From Diacronema lutheri (Eukaryota > Haptophyta > Pavlovophyceae > Pavlovales > Pavlovaceae), in contig JAGTXO010000042.1 of NCBI GenBank assembly GCA_019448385.1, forward strand, positions 1 to 64,000: a stretch of DNA of 64,000 nt. The letters run 5' to 3'. Positions 1-11,100 of this stretch are shown here, piece by piece. The notes beneath the pieces are model-generated. The model was given only the letters and a program-made list of their open reading frames with translations. It did not search any database and was not told where the DNA came from. Position numbers and translations under genes: made by a program. The first letter of the stretch is position 1. Each line of letters starts with the position of its first letter.

Positions 1-2
1 GC

Positions 3-199
3 ATGGCGCCCCGCCAACTGGCGCGGCTGCTGCGATGGCGCCCCCGCCAACTGGCGCGGCTGCTGCGATGGCGCCCCCGCCAACTGGCGCGGCTGCTGCG
101 ATGGCGCCCCCGCCAACTGGCGCGGCTGCTGCGATGGCGCCCCCGCCAACTGGCGCGGCTGCTGCGATGGCGCCCCCGCCAACTGGCGCGGCTGCTGCG
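3..199 (+). repeat. 33-bp tandem repeat, about six copies
   Basis: Six head-to-tail copies of a 33-bp unit beginning ATGGCGCCCCCGCCAACTGG. In one frame each unit encodes MAPPPTGAAAA. The first copy has four C where the others have five, so it is 32 bp and puts the array into another frame. The array probably continues left of the window. Confidence 0.9.
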
Positions 200-529
200 A
201 TGGCGGCTGCGGCCACGAGCGCCGCTCCGCGCGCGGACGGCACGCGCCTGCCACGCGTGGCTCCGGGCGGCGCGAGCACGCCGCGCACCAGCGGTGCTAC
301 GCCCCGCGCGTCTTCGCCGCCGCGTGTGCGCGCCACGTCACCCGCCCACCGCCCGCGCCGGCCAATGCGACCAGCACCACCGCCGCGCACAGCCACGCGC
401 GCCGACGGCGGGCGCGCACGCGCGCCGCGCGCGCGCGGTGCGCACGGCGTGGGCGTTGAGCGGCGTGCAATTGACACCGGTGGAGGCGAGCGGCATCTCC
501 ACTTCGGTGCTCCGCGCGATGGAGGCAGA

Positions 530-569
<40 letters not shown>

Positions 570-978
570 GTCGACGCCACAGGCGATGCGGCTGCGGCTG
601 CGGAGGTCGCGGGCGTACAAGGCTACGCGAGCGGGCTGCTTGCCAAGCCGTCGATGCAATCATTACAGCCGCGGCGCGCGCACGTCGCAGACCGGGCGAT
701 CTCGCCGCCCGGCCGCCGCGCGGCACTCGCGCGCGCGCGCGCGTCCTCGCCGCGCGCCGCCCTGCGCGCGCACGCCGGCGCGTCCGCAGACCTTCTGGCC
801 GACGCCGCCGACGCCGACGTTGGCAGTGCTGCTGCCCCCGCCCCCGTCCGGACGCCGTACGGTGCGCACACGCAACGCGAGGATGGGCGAGGGCAAGCCG
901 GAGGTGTGAATGATGTTGCGCAACCCGATGCGCGCGGGGGCACGCGCGCGCTCGACGCCGCGTCGGGCACGCCGCAGC

Positions 979-1009
<31 letters not shown>

Positions 1010-2309
1010 ATCGCAGCCGCAGCCGCAGCCGCCACAGCCGCCACGGCCGCAGCCGCCACAGCCGCCGCAGCCGCCGCAGCCACCGCAGCCACCTGGCGCA
1101 CTGCTCTGTCGATTCATGGACGAGGCGGGCAGCTGGCACGCCGCCTTCTTCCAGCCGAGCTTCTCGCCGCGACGCACCCTCGCCATCCACCGACCCGCCG
1201 CCGCGCCACCACCGCCGCCCGCCTCGGCAAAGGCGCGGCGCGGGTCGGCCCTTGCCGCGGATGCCGCCGCGGCCGTGGCGGCGCGCGCGCGCGAGGCGGC
1301 GCGGCAGGGTCGCGAGGAGTTGCGCGCGCCCGCCGGCCAGGGTGGCGGCGCGACGTGCCACGGCGCGTCGGCGCCCATGGGTACGCCCCGGTCGCTCGCG
1401 CGCGCGCCTCCGTTCGCCGTGTCCGCCGGCGCCGGCGGCGCGGCGGGCGGCGCGGCGGGCAACGCGAGCAGTCTGCGGGCGGGGGATGCACAAGGCGTCG
1501 ATGTGCGGCTGGCCAAGGTGCGCTACTCGTACGAGCAGGCGCGCGCCGCGGCGGTCGCAAGCGTGGCCGCACGGCTTCACGCATATGACGCTAGCCGGCC
1601 GCTCATCGCCGCGCTCAAGTCCGAAGCCCTCGCTGTCGCCGTGGGCGGCGCGGCGAGCGGCGCTGCCGGCGACGCCGTCGGCGAGATCAGAGGCGGCGGC
1701 GGCGGCGGTGGTAGCGGCGGTGGCGGCGATACGCGCGCCGCGCGCCCGCCGCTTACGAGCCCGCGCTACGAGACAGCGCTTACTGCTATGCGGCTAGGCG
1801 CCAGTCTGCGTGCGCGGCAGATTGTCACGGCGCATCGCACGATGGCGGCGGAGGCGGCGGAGAGAGCGCGCGCCGCAGCCGAGGCGGAGAGCGCGGCGGC
1901 AGGCGCAGATGCCGCGGCGCAGGCGCAGGCGCCGGCGGCGGCGCCGGCTGCGCGCGCGCGGCCGGGCGGCACGTGTCGCGTCACCATCAATGATGATGTC
2001 GCTGCTGCCGGAGCGGCCGGCGGCCGGCGACGGAGCTCGCGTGGGCGCGCTGGCGCGCCGCCGGACGTGCGGCGGCGGAGCTCGATTGCCGCGCAGGCGC
2101 TCGCGCTGCTCCGGACGCACTCGCCCGAGGGCAGCGCGGCTGAGCGCGGCGCGCTCGGCGGTGCGATCGAGCGCGCGCGCGCCGCGTCGCTCGCTCGGCG
2201 GATGCAGCAGAACGCGCACGTGTCCGCCGGCGTGGGCTTCAGCCAGGCGGCGGACGCGGCGCCAAGAGAGGCGTGGAGGCCGTCGGTGGGTGGCGGCGGC
2301 AACGGCTGA
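3..2309 (+). CDS. Hypothetical Ala/Pro/Ser-rich protein, 5' end uncertain
   Basis: I do not recognise this protein. The frame is open to the stop at 2307-2309. From about 450 onward it looks coding: an Ala/Gly stretch, a Ser-Pro/Gln-Pro tract (about 970-1095), a segment with GALLCRFMDEAGSWHAAFF, then Ala-rich helical segments and a Ser/Arg-rich C-terminus. Before about 330 the more protein-like reading is a different frame, starting at 35, where the 33-bp repeat encodes MAPPPTGAAAA. Two explanations fit: a small intron (candidate donor GTGCGC at 326, acceptors ending at 374 or 392, phases agreeing) or a single-base difference in the first repeat copy. The true start may lie outside the window. 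It ends 214 bp before the convergent rotatin stop, and that gap shows nothing notable. Confidence 0.5.
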
Positions 2310-2523
2310 TTGAACGTCTCGAGTCAGTTGATTGTAAACCACGTTTCAAAGTTGGGACCGCAATTGCGGCGAGCATCTCTGCGCGAGCGCGCATGCTGAC
2401 GAGCTGCGAGTCAGCCGTGCGGCGTTCAACGCGGCCTCGCTGCTCCGCGGATCCGCTTGGGACCCAGACGAGCACATGCTCGCGAATAAGGTCGCGTAAC
2501 AATCGTAAAAAGGTCGCGCGGCG

Positions 2524-4437
2524 TCACGTGGAGAGCAGCGCGCGCGCCGCCTGCACGTTGCGCACCGCCCGATCGACGTGCGGCCGGCGCGCGCGCTCGC
2601 GCACGTTGGCCGCACCACCGTGGCCAACGGTCGCCGCGTCCGCCGCGAGGGCGTGCAGCCTGCGCTCGGCGTCGACGAGCGCTTGGACGAGCGGCGCGCT
2701 CTTGAGCGCGGCCTTCGCCTTGGCCGAATCGCGCAGCAGCGCCCACAGCGCGCCCGACGCGTTCGCGGCGAGCAAGCCGCTCTCGTCGGCCGTCGAGAGC
2801 GCCGAGATGAGGGACGGGAGCGCGCGCTCGCTGGCGAGCACGTGCGCCTTCCCCTCTGCCGTCTGCGCGAGGTTGCGCACGGCGAGCGCCGCGATGGCCG
2901 CGAGCTCGAGCCGCCGCGACGCCCTGCCGCTTGACCCGGCGAGCACGCGCGCGAGGAGCACGAGCTTGCCGTCGGCGTGCGTCGCGCCAAGGAGGACATC
3001 CTCAAGGCTCGCAACGACGGAGGGCGCGGCTCGTAGGAGCGACGCGACGCCATCGTGCGCAAACGTCCAGTTGGCGAGCAGCTCGAGCGCGCCGCCGAGG
3101 GACACGTCGTCCGCGTCGCCGCGCAGCGCCGCGCGCAGGGCGCCCGCCGCCGCCGCGGCGAAGGCGAGCCGTTGCAGTGCCGCGCGCCCGTCCGTGTGGC
3201 TCGCGAGAGAGCGGGCGAGGGCCCACGAGAGGGCGCGCACGGAAGGCGCGACGGCGGCATTGTCGAGCGCGAGCGCGCAGATGGATGCGACGAGCGCCGC
3301 GCGCGCGCCTCCGCCTGCGCGGCCGCCTTCGTTCAGGAGCGCCGCCTTGGCCTCGTCACAATGCGCCTGGCGGGGTTGGAGGGGAGGGGGGAGGGGGGGG
3401 GGGGGGGGGAGGAGGGGGGGGGGGGGTTGAGAGGGGGGCAGGGCAGGGCAGGCAGGCTGGGCGGGCGGTGGCCGGTGCCGGGGCGGGCGGGATTGCATCA
3501 TGAAGAGAGAGTGTGTGCGCGCGCGCGCGCGCGCGCGTGTGTGTGTGGGTGGATGGGGGGGAAGGGGGGAGGGGGGGGGGCAGGGCAGGGGGGGGGCGGG
3601 GCAGGGCAGGGCAGGGCAGGGAAGGGCTGAGGTGAGCGCACGTCGCGTGCCTGGCGGCATGCACGCACCACCAGGTTGCACAGCGTGCCCAGCGCCTCGC
3701 ACGCGAGGGCGTCCGTCGAGGCGAGAAGGGGCCAGGCCCTGGGCAGCGCGGCGGGTCGGAGCGCGATGGGCACAATTCGGGCGATGGCGACGGCGCGGGC
3801 GCGGTGGGTGAGACATCCTGCGCGAAGGCAATGCGCGCCGCGCGCTCCGGCCCGCGCGGCGGGTAAAAGCGGCCAGCACTCCCATTGACGGGCTCGGCGT
3901 CGGGCGCGGCCAGCACTGGCAGCGCCCGTCGATGCGCTGCAGGCGCGTGCTCTCCGGACTTCAACCGTGAGCGAGCGTTCCACCTCCCATTCCCCTCCTC
4001 CTCTAAGTCCCCCCCCCCCCTCCCCTCCCCGCCCCTGCCCCTTCCCCCCCCCCCCCTCGCACCTACACCCCCCCCCCCCCCCCCCGGCTGCACGCACCTC
4101 GCAACAATGGCCGGCAGGTGGTGGCGCAACCAAACCCTCCCCTTCCTCCCCCCCTCCCCTCCCCCCCCCCCCCCCCCGGCTGCACGCACCTCGCAACAAT
4201 GGCCGGCAGGTGGTGGCGCAACCAAACCCTCCCCTCCCCCCCTCCCCCCCCCCCCCCCCCCTCCCCCCCCCCCCCCCCCCCCGGCTGCACGCACCTCGCA
4301 ACAATGGCCGGCAGGTGGTGGCGCAACCAAACCCTCCCCTCCCCCCCCCCCCCCCCCCCCGGCTGCACGCACCTCGCAACAATGGCCGGCAGGTGGTGGC
4401 GCAACCAAACCCTCCCCTTCCTCCCCCCCTCCCCTCC

Positions 4438-4471
<34 letters not shown>

Positions 4472-4603
4472 CTGCACGCACCTCGCAACAATGGCCGGCA
4501 GGTGGTGGCGCAACCAAACCCTCCCCTCCCCACCCCCCCCCCCCCCCCCCCGGCTGCACGCACCTCGCAACAATGGCCGGCAGGTGGTGGCGCAACCAAA
4601 CCC

Positions 4604-4641
<38 letters not shown>

Positions 4642-4716
4642 CTGCACGCACCTCGCAACAATGGCCGGCAGGTGGTGGCGCAACCAAACCCTCCCCTTCC
4701 TCCCCCCCTCCCCTCC

Positions 4717-4753
<37 letters not shown>

Positions 4754-4909
4754 CTGCACGCACCTCGCAACAATGGCCGGCAGGTGGTGGCGCAACCAAA
4801 CCCTCCCCTTCCTCCCCCCCCCCCCCCCCCCCCCCGGCTGCACGCACCTCGCAACAATGGCCTGCAGGTGGTGGCGCAACCAAACCCTCCCCTTCCTCCC
4901 CCCCTCCCC

Positions 4910-4941
<32 letters not shown>

Positions 4942-5014
4942 CCTGCACGCACCTCGCAACAATGGCCGGCAGGTGGTGGCGCAACCAAACCCTCCCCTTC
5001 CTCCCCCCCTACCC

Positions 5015-5055
<41 letters not shown>

Positions 5056-5132
5056 CTGCACGCACCTCGCAACAATGGCCGGCAGGTGGTGGCGCAACCA
5101 AACCCTCCCCTTCCTCCCCCCCTCCCCTCCCC

Positions 5133-5179
<47 letters not shown>

Positions 5180-8100
5180 CTGCACGCACCTCGCAACAAT
5201 GGCCGGCAGGTGGTGGCGCGCCGCCTCCGCCTTGGCGGCGGGCGAGCCGAGCAGCATCGCGCGCAGCAGCGCAAACTCGGCGCACAGCGCGCGCTCGAGG
5301 CTGCGCGCGGCGAGCGCGGCGGGCGCGTGCGCCGCGCGCGCCGCGTCCGCCGACGACGCCACGCACGCCGCGTCCGCAAGGCCACTGGCGAGCGAACGGC
5401 GGTCGGCGAGGAGAGGGAGCGGCTTGATCGGCTGCGCGCCGGGCGCGCGGACCGCGGGCGAGCGCGCGAGCGTCGCCGCGAGGAGGGCAGCCGCGTCCTC
5501 GACGCGGCGGAGTGTCGTCGGGATCATGCGCGCGTCGAGCGCCGCCGCCTTCGCCGAAGAGGACGCGGCGAGGAGCAGACGGAGGGCGCAGCTCAGCTCG
5601 AGCGCGGCGAGCGGCTCGGCGTCCGTCGCGTCCTCCGCCGCGTCGCGCTCGACGCCGCCGCCGTCAGATCTGCCCACCTCCGCGGCGGCGAGCGATGCGA
5701 GGAGCGAGCGCGCCATCGCACCGCCGCCCCCGCCCACCGCCGGCGGCGGCAGCGCGCGTGCCAGGGCCGCCGCGCGGCGCGCGTCGGCGGCGTCGGCACG
5801 CGCAACGAGCGCGTTGCCGCCGTCGAGCGCCAGCGCGTCGAGCGGCAGCGCGTCAAGCACGGCGGCGATGGCCGCGGGGTCCGCGGTGGCGCACAGCGCC
5901 ACGACGAGGCGACAGGCGGCGGCACGCAGCGCGCGCGGCGCGTCGGGCGCGAGGAAGGGCGCGAGCGACGGCACGAGCGCCGTGCTGCCGCTGCTGCGCG
6001 CGTGCACGCCCGGCGTTGCCGCGTCCTCGCCTGCCGCGCCGCTCTCCGCCGCCATCGCCGCCGCCGCCGCCGCCACCGCAGCCGTCGAGCGCTCGACGGC
6101 GCAGCTCCAGATTGCCGGCGCGGCCGTCGCGGGCGCGAGCGCGACAAGGGCGGTGAGGAAGCGAAGCGCCGCGCCGCGCGCGAGCGCGCGCGCCTCCGCG
6201 ACTGTGCCGTTGGGCGCGCGCTCGGCGCGCGTGAGAGCGCCGTCCAGCTCGGCGTGCGCGCGCAGGCCGGCGCGCCGCGCGCGCTCCGGCGGGCCACGCA
6301 CGTGCACGCCGGCGACGACGAGCTCAACGACGGTTTCGCGCCGGTCGGCACCGTTGATCAGGATGGCGGCCGCGCCGCGCAGCAGCTCCGTTCGGCGGAT
6401 GAGCGCCTCGGCGAGCGGCGCGTGCGGGCAGGCCTCGAGGGCTGCAACCGCCAAGCCAAGCGCGTACGCACGCGCCAGGTGCGCGTCGACGCCCGCCGCC
6501 GCCGTCCAGCCCGCCGCGAGCGCGCGGCGCGCGCGGTCGGTGAATTCCTCCTTGGACGCAACGGCCGGCGCGGCTGAGTCCCAAAAGGCGCGCAGGTGCA
6601 GCCATCGTGCGATCGCCGGCCAGGCGCCGAGTCCGCCCGCATCGTCGGCGCGCTGCCCGCCGCGCTCGCCGCCGCCGCCGTCGGCGGCGCCGTCGGCGCC
6701 GTCGGCGGTGGCGCGCTTTGCGCGCTCGGACGCGGGCGCCTCCCCGCCGCGCGCGTCCGGCGTCGCGGCGGACGCGGCGGGCGCGCGCGCGGCGAACAGC
6801 GCGAGCGCGCGCGCGCGCGCGACGGGCGGCGGCGCGCCTGCGATCGCGTTGCCGCCGAGGGCGCAAAGCGCGCGCACAAACGATGGCGGCGCGTCGGGCT
6901 CGGCGAGCAGCGCGGGCAGGGCGCGCAGCACGCCCTCGCCCTCGTCGTCGCTTACGCCGCCGCCGCCGTCGGCGTCGCCGCCGCCATCGAGCGCGCCGGG
7001 CGTGCGGCGACCCACCGGCGCGCTCGCGCGCGCGCCGACCGCGCCCGCGCCGTGCGCGCGCGCGCGGCCGCCATCGTTGTCCGCGGCGGCGGCGTCGTGC
7101 GCACCCGTTGGCGGCTCGGCGCACTCGGGCGTCGCGCCGCCCGCGGAGCGCGGCGAGCTCTGCGCGCAGCTGCCGTCGCTCGCGCCGAGCGGCGCGCCGG
7201 AGCTCGCCGCGCTCCGCGCGCCCCCGCCGCCGTCATCGCCGTCGCCGCACCCGCCGCTGCTGCACTCGCCGCGCCCGCCGCTGCCGCCAGCGCTGCCGCC
7301 GCGCGACGTGCCCGTCGCGGGCGACACCTTTGGCGTCAGCCGGTGCGTGACCGCCTCTGCAAGCGACGGGAAGGGCGTCGCGTTCTCATCGCGCGCGCGC
7401 GCGCGCGCGCCGAGCGCGGGCGTCGCCGGCGCGCCGCCGCCGCGCGCGCCGCCGCGCGCGCCCGCGCCGCGGGCGCCGCCGCGCAAGCGCGCGCGCGCCA
7501 TCTGCGGCGGCGGCGGCGACTTTGGGGCCGCCTCGCCGTGGCCGCACGCCGCGCCGGTGCGGGTGGCGGCGGGCGCGCCGTCTCCGCGCGCGGGCTCGTC
7601 GAGCGGCAGGGAGCACTGCGCGAGGAACGTGGCGGCCTCCGTACGCACGGTGTACAGCTCGACGCCCGACGTGTCCGCGACCGCGCGCGCGGCGAGCGCA
7701 GCGAGGCCGGGCGCCGCGGCCGCGAGCAGCGCGCGCGTGCACGGCAGCGCGAGCAGCGCCGCACAGCCAAACGCCGCGGCGCGCACGTCGGGCGAGCGGT
7801 CCGCCGCGAGGCGAAGGAGCCACGAGGCGCTCGCACCGTCCGCTTGGGCCGCGCCCGCGCCCGCCGCGCCCGCCGCGCGCAGCCACGCGCCCGCCGCGAG
7901 CGCGTCGAGGCCGAGCGCGGGCGCGCCGTCCGCGCGGGCGCCACGCGCGTCCGCGCCCGCGTCGGCACGCGCCGGCGCGGGCCGGCGGCACGCCATCGCC
8001 ACCATGCAGTCGCGCGCGCCGAGCGCGGCGAGCTCGCACGCGCCGCGGCGCAGCGCGTGCGAGGCGGGCGCGCGCGCGGGCTCGAGCGGGTCGTGCGCGC

Positions 8101-11100
8101 CTCGGCCGCCGCGCGCCGCGCCGCGCGCCGCGCCCGGGCCGTCGGCCGCGCCGAGCGGCTGCGCGAGCGCGCCGCCGCCAGAGCCGTGCGCGGCGATGTC
8201 GAGCAGCGCGGGCAGCAGCGGCGCGGCGAGGCGCTCGGTCTCCGCGTCCGCCGTGCGCGCGAGCTCGGCGGCGCACACGCGCGCGAGGCGCAGCGCGCGC
8301 GCGCTCGGCCGGCCGCGCTCGCGCGCGGCGCGCAGCGCGCGCGCGAGGACGGAGGAGAAGGGCGCGCGATCGACGCCGGCGCTCGCGGCGAGGAGGATGC
8401 GCGCGACGTGCGGCGCGAAGGCGACCGCCGCGCGCGCGAGCTCGAGCAGCTCGGACGCGAGCGTCGAGCGGAGCGACGCGCCGCCGAGCGCGGGGAGGGG
8501 CTCCACGCTGCCGCCGAGCGCGGCGGCGGCGGCGGCCGCCGCGCGCGCGCGCGCGCCGGCGCGCTGCTCGAGCTCGTCGGGCTCAAAGGGCGCGAGAAGG
8601 AGCAGCTCGTGCGCCGCCGCGCCGTCGCTCGCCGCGTGCGCCGCGTCCGCGAGCTGCTCGTCGCCGATCGCGTGCACGCCGACACACGTCAGCAGCTGCT
8701 CGACGGTCGCGAGCGCGCGCGGCGTGCGCGCCCAGCCCGCGCGGCGCGCGCCGCCGGCGCGGAGCGTGGCGGCGAGGAGGCGGACGAGGCGAAGAAGGAC
8801 GAGCCGGTCGCCGTCGCTCGCCGGCTGCACAGAGACGAGGCGCTCGAACACCGGGTTCGCGCCGGGCGCGAAGCGCTCGAGCGCCGCGAGGACAGGGTGC
8901 GCGCGCGCGCGCCCTGCGCCGCGCTCGGGCGTCATGCCGGCGCCGGCGCGGCGCGGCGCGTCGTGCGCGCGCAGCTCAAACGCGGCGTGCGCGCTCTCGA
9001 GCCGCTGAAGCAGCGCATGCACGCGCGCGTGCGAGGTCGCGCCGCTGAGCGCGCGCAGAGACTCTGTCGCAAGCGCAGCCGCGTCGAGCGACCGCCCGAC
9101 GGCCGTTACAGCCTGCCATTCGCCCATCGCCGCGTGTGCGTCGGCGTGCGGCAGCACGAGCGCGCTCGCGCCCGCGCCGCCGGCGCGCGCGTGCGCGCGC
9201 GCGTCCGAAGGCGCGGCGCGCGTCGCGACGAGCGCGAGCGCGCCTGCCTCGAGCGCGCGCGCGCGCGACGCGCCGGGCGCGCCCGCGCCTTCGCCGCCCG
9301 CCGCCACCGCCGCCGCCGCCGCCCCGCCGTCGAGCGGCCGCGCCGTCGCGCGGGCGAGGCGTACGGCAACCGCCTCCGCTGCCTCCGCCCACGGCCCAAA
9401 GTCGAGCGCGCGCGCACGCACGAGGAGCACCGACAATCGCACTTCGCCCGCGTCCGCGGCGCTGAGCACGACGCACCCGCCCTCGTCCACGCCGTCGTCG
9501 CCGCCATCCGCGCGATCGCCACCGCCGCTCAGCTCGCGACCGCCCACGCCGACGGCGCGCGCGTGCTCGGGCGGCAACCGCCCGCCCAGCGCGTCCGCGT
9601 CCACTGCGGTGAGCAGGAGCGTTGAACGCACCTCCGCCCGCACTTTTGCCGACGGATGAAACGCCGCCCGAAGCAGGCCGCTCGTCGCCTCAACGCTCCG
9701 ACCGAGGGCCGCGCGCGCGCGCGCGCTCGCGGCGACGAGCGCGCGGATGAGCGCCGCGCTCAGCTCGTCGAGCTCGAGCTCTGCGGGGCGCAGCGCCACG
9801 CCGCGCACCGCGCCGCGCGCCTCGTGATTGGCGTCGCGCGCGTCCGAGCGCTCGGCGCTGCCGACGGCGCCCGCCTCGGCGATCGTCTCGAGCGCGTGCG
9901 CGCGCGACGCGGCGTGCGAGAGGACCTCGAGCGCCGCCGCCATCGTGCGCGCGAGCAGCAGCGGCGTAACGGCCGCCTCGCGGGCGGCCGGGCGCGCGAG
10001 CGCCGCGCACGCCGCTGCCGCGTCGAAGAGCTGCGACGCCGCCGAGGCGCGCACGGCCGCGTCGACGCCACCGTTTGCGACGAGCGCGACGAGCGCGCTC
10101 GCGTTGGCGCTCACCGAGAGCGGATCCGCGGCGAGCGCGCCCAGCCCGAGCGTCGCGTCGCGCGCAGCCTCGGCGCTCGCCGCGGCGCGCGACCCGGACG
10201 GCTCGCGCGCGGCCGTGGCCGCGGCCGCACGCGCGACGCCCTGCGCGACGGGCGCGTGCGCGCGGCGGACGGGCGGCAGCGGCTCTTCGAAGGGCGCGGG
10301 CGCGTGCCCATCGTCGCCGCAAAAGGCCGCGGCCCACGCGCGCGGCACGCCGCGCGCGCCGCCGCCCGCCGCGAGCGCGTCGAGGGCGCCAACGCACAGC
10401 GCCGCGCCCTGCCGCTGGCGCTGCGTGCGCGCGTCGCACAAGGCGCGCGCGGCCTCGCCCAGCTCGCGCTGCGCGTGCGTGAGCGCGCGCGACGCGACGA
10501 TCCGCGCGAGCCGCGCGCACGCGTCAACGAGGCCGGCGCGCTCGGCCGCGGCGCGCGACGCCGCGCCGGCGGCGCACGCCACGTCGGCTGCGCGCACGGC
10601 TGCCACATCGGCTGCGCGCACGGCCGTCGCGTTTGGCGCATGCGGCGCCCGCGGCGGCGCGCGGTGCGCAAACTCGACGGTGCCGTGCAGCGGCGCGCCG
10701 ACATGCGGCATCGGCGCGCCGAGGCACTCGACGAGTGGCAAGTGTGCGCACAGCTCGCGCGGCACGTGCGACACGGGCGGGCGCGCGCCGGCGTGAACTG
10801 CGCGCGCGTTGGCGCCGCCGGGAGCGCCAGCGGCGCCATTGCCCTCGTCGCTTGCGGCCAGCTGCGCGTCGAGGCTGTCGACAAGGGCGGCAAGCAAAGC
10901 CGTCGCTAGCGCCGCCTCGTCTGCTGCCGCACCTGCCGCCTCGCCCTGGGCGACGCTGCCGCACGCGCGCGCAGGCCCAGCGCCGCCCGCGCCGCTCGCG
11001 CCGGCGGCGCGCGCGTCGCCGGAGGCGCCGTTGCCGCACAGCCCGAGCGCACAGCGCAAAGTCGCGCCAAACACCTCCGGCCCGGCGCTCAACCGTTGGA

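Noticed and set aside
4086-5220. CRISPR-like array (regular repeats with spacers)
   Set aside because: The spacers are C homopolymers of varying length, the locus is a eukaryotic intron, and the repeat is the rotatin exon border.
3885-9008. 1,707-codon plus-strand ORF
   Set aside because: It is antisense to rotatin and its intron; composition is Ala/Arg/Ser shadow sequence with no domain.
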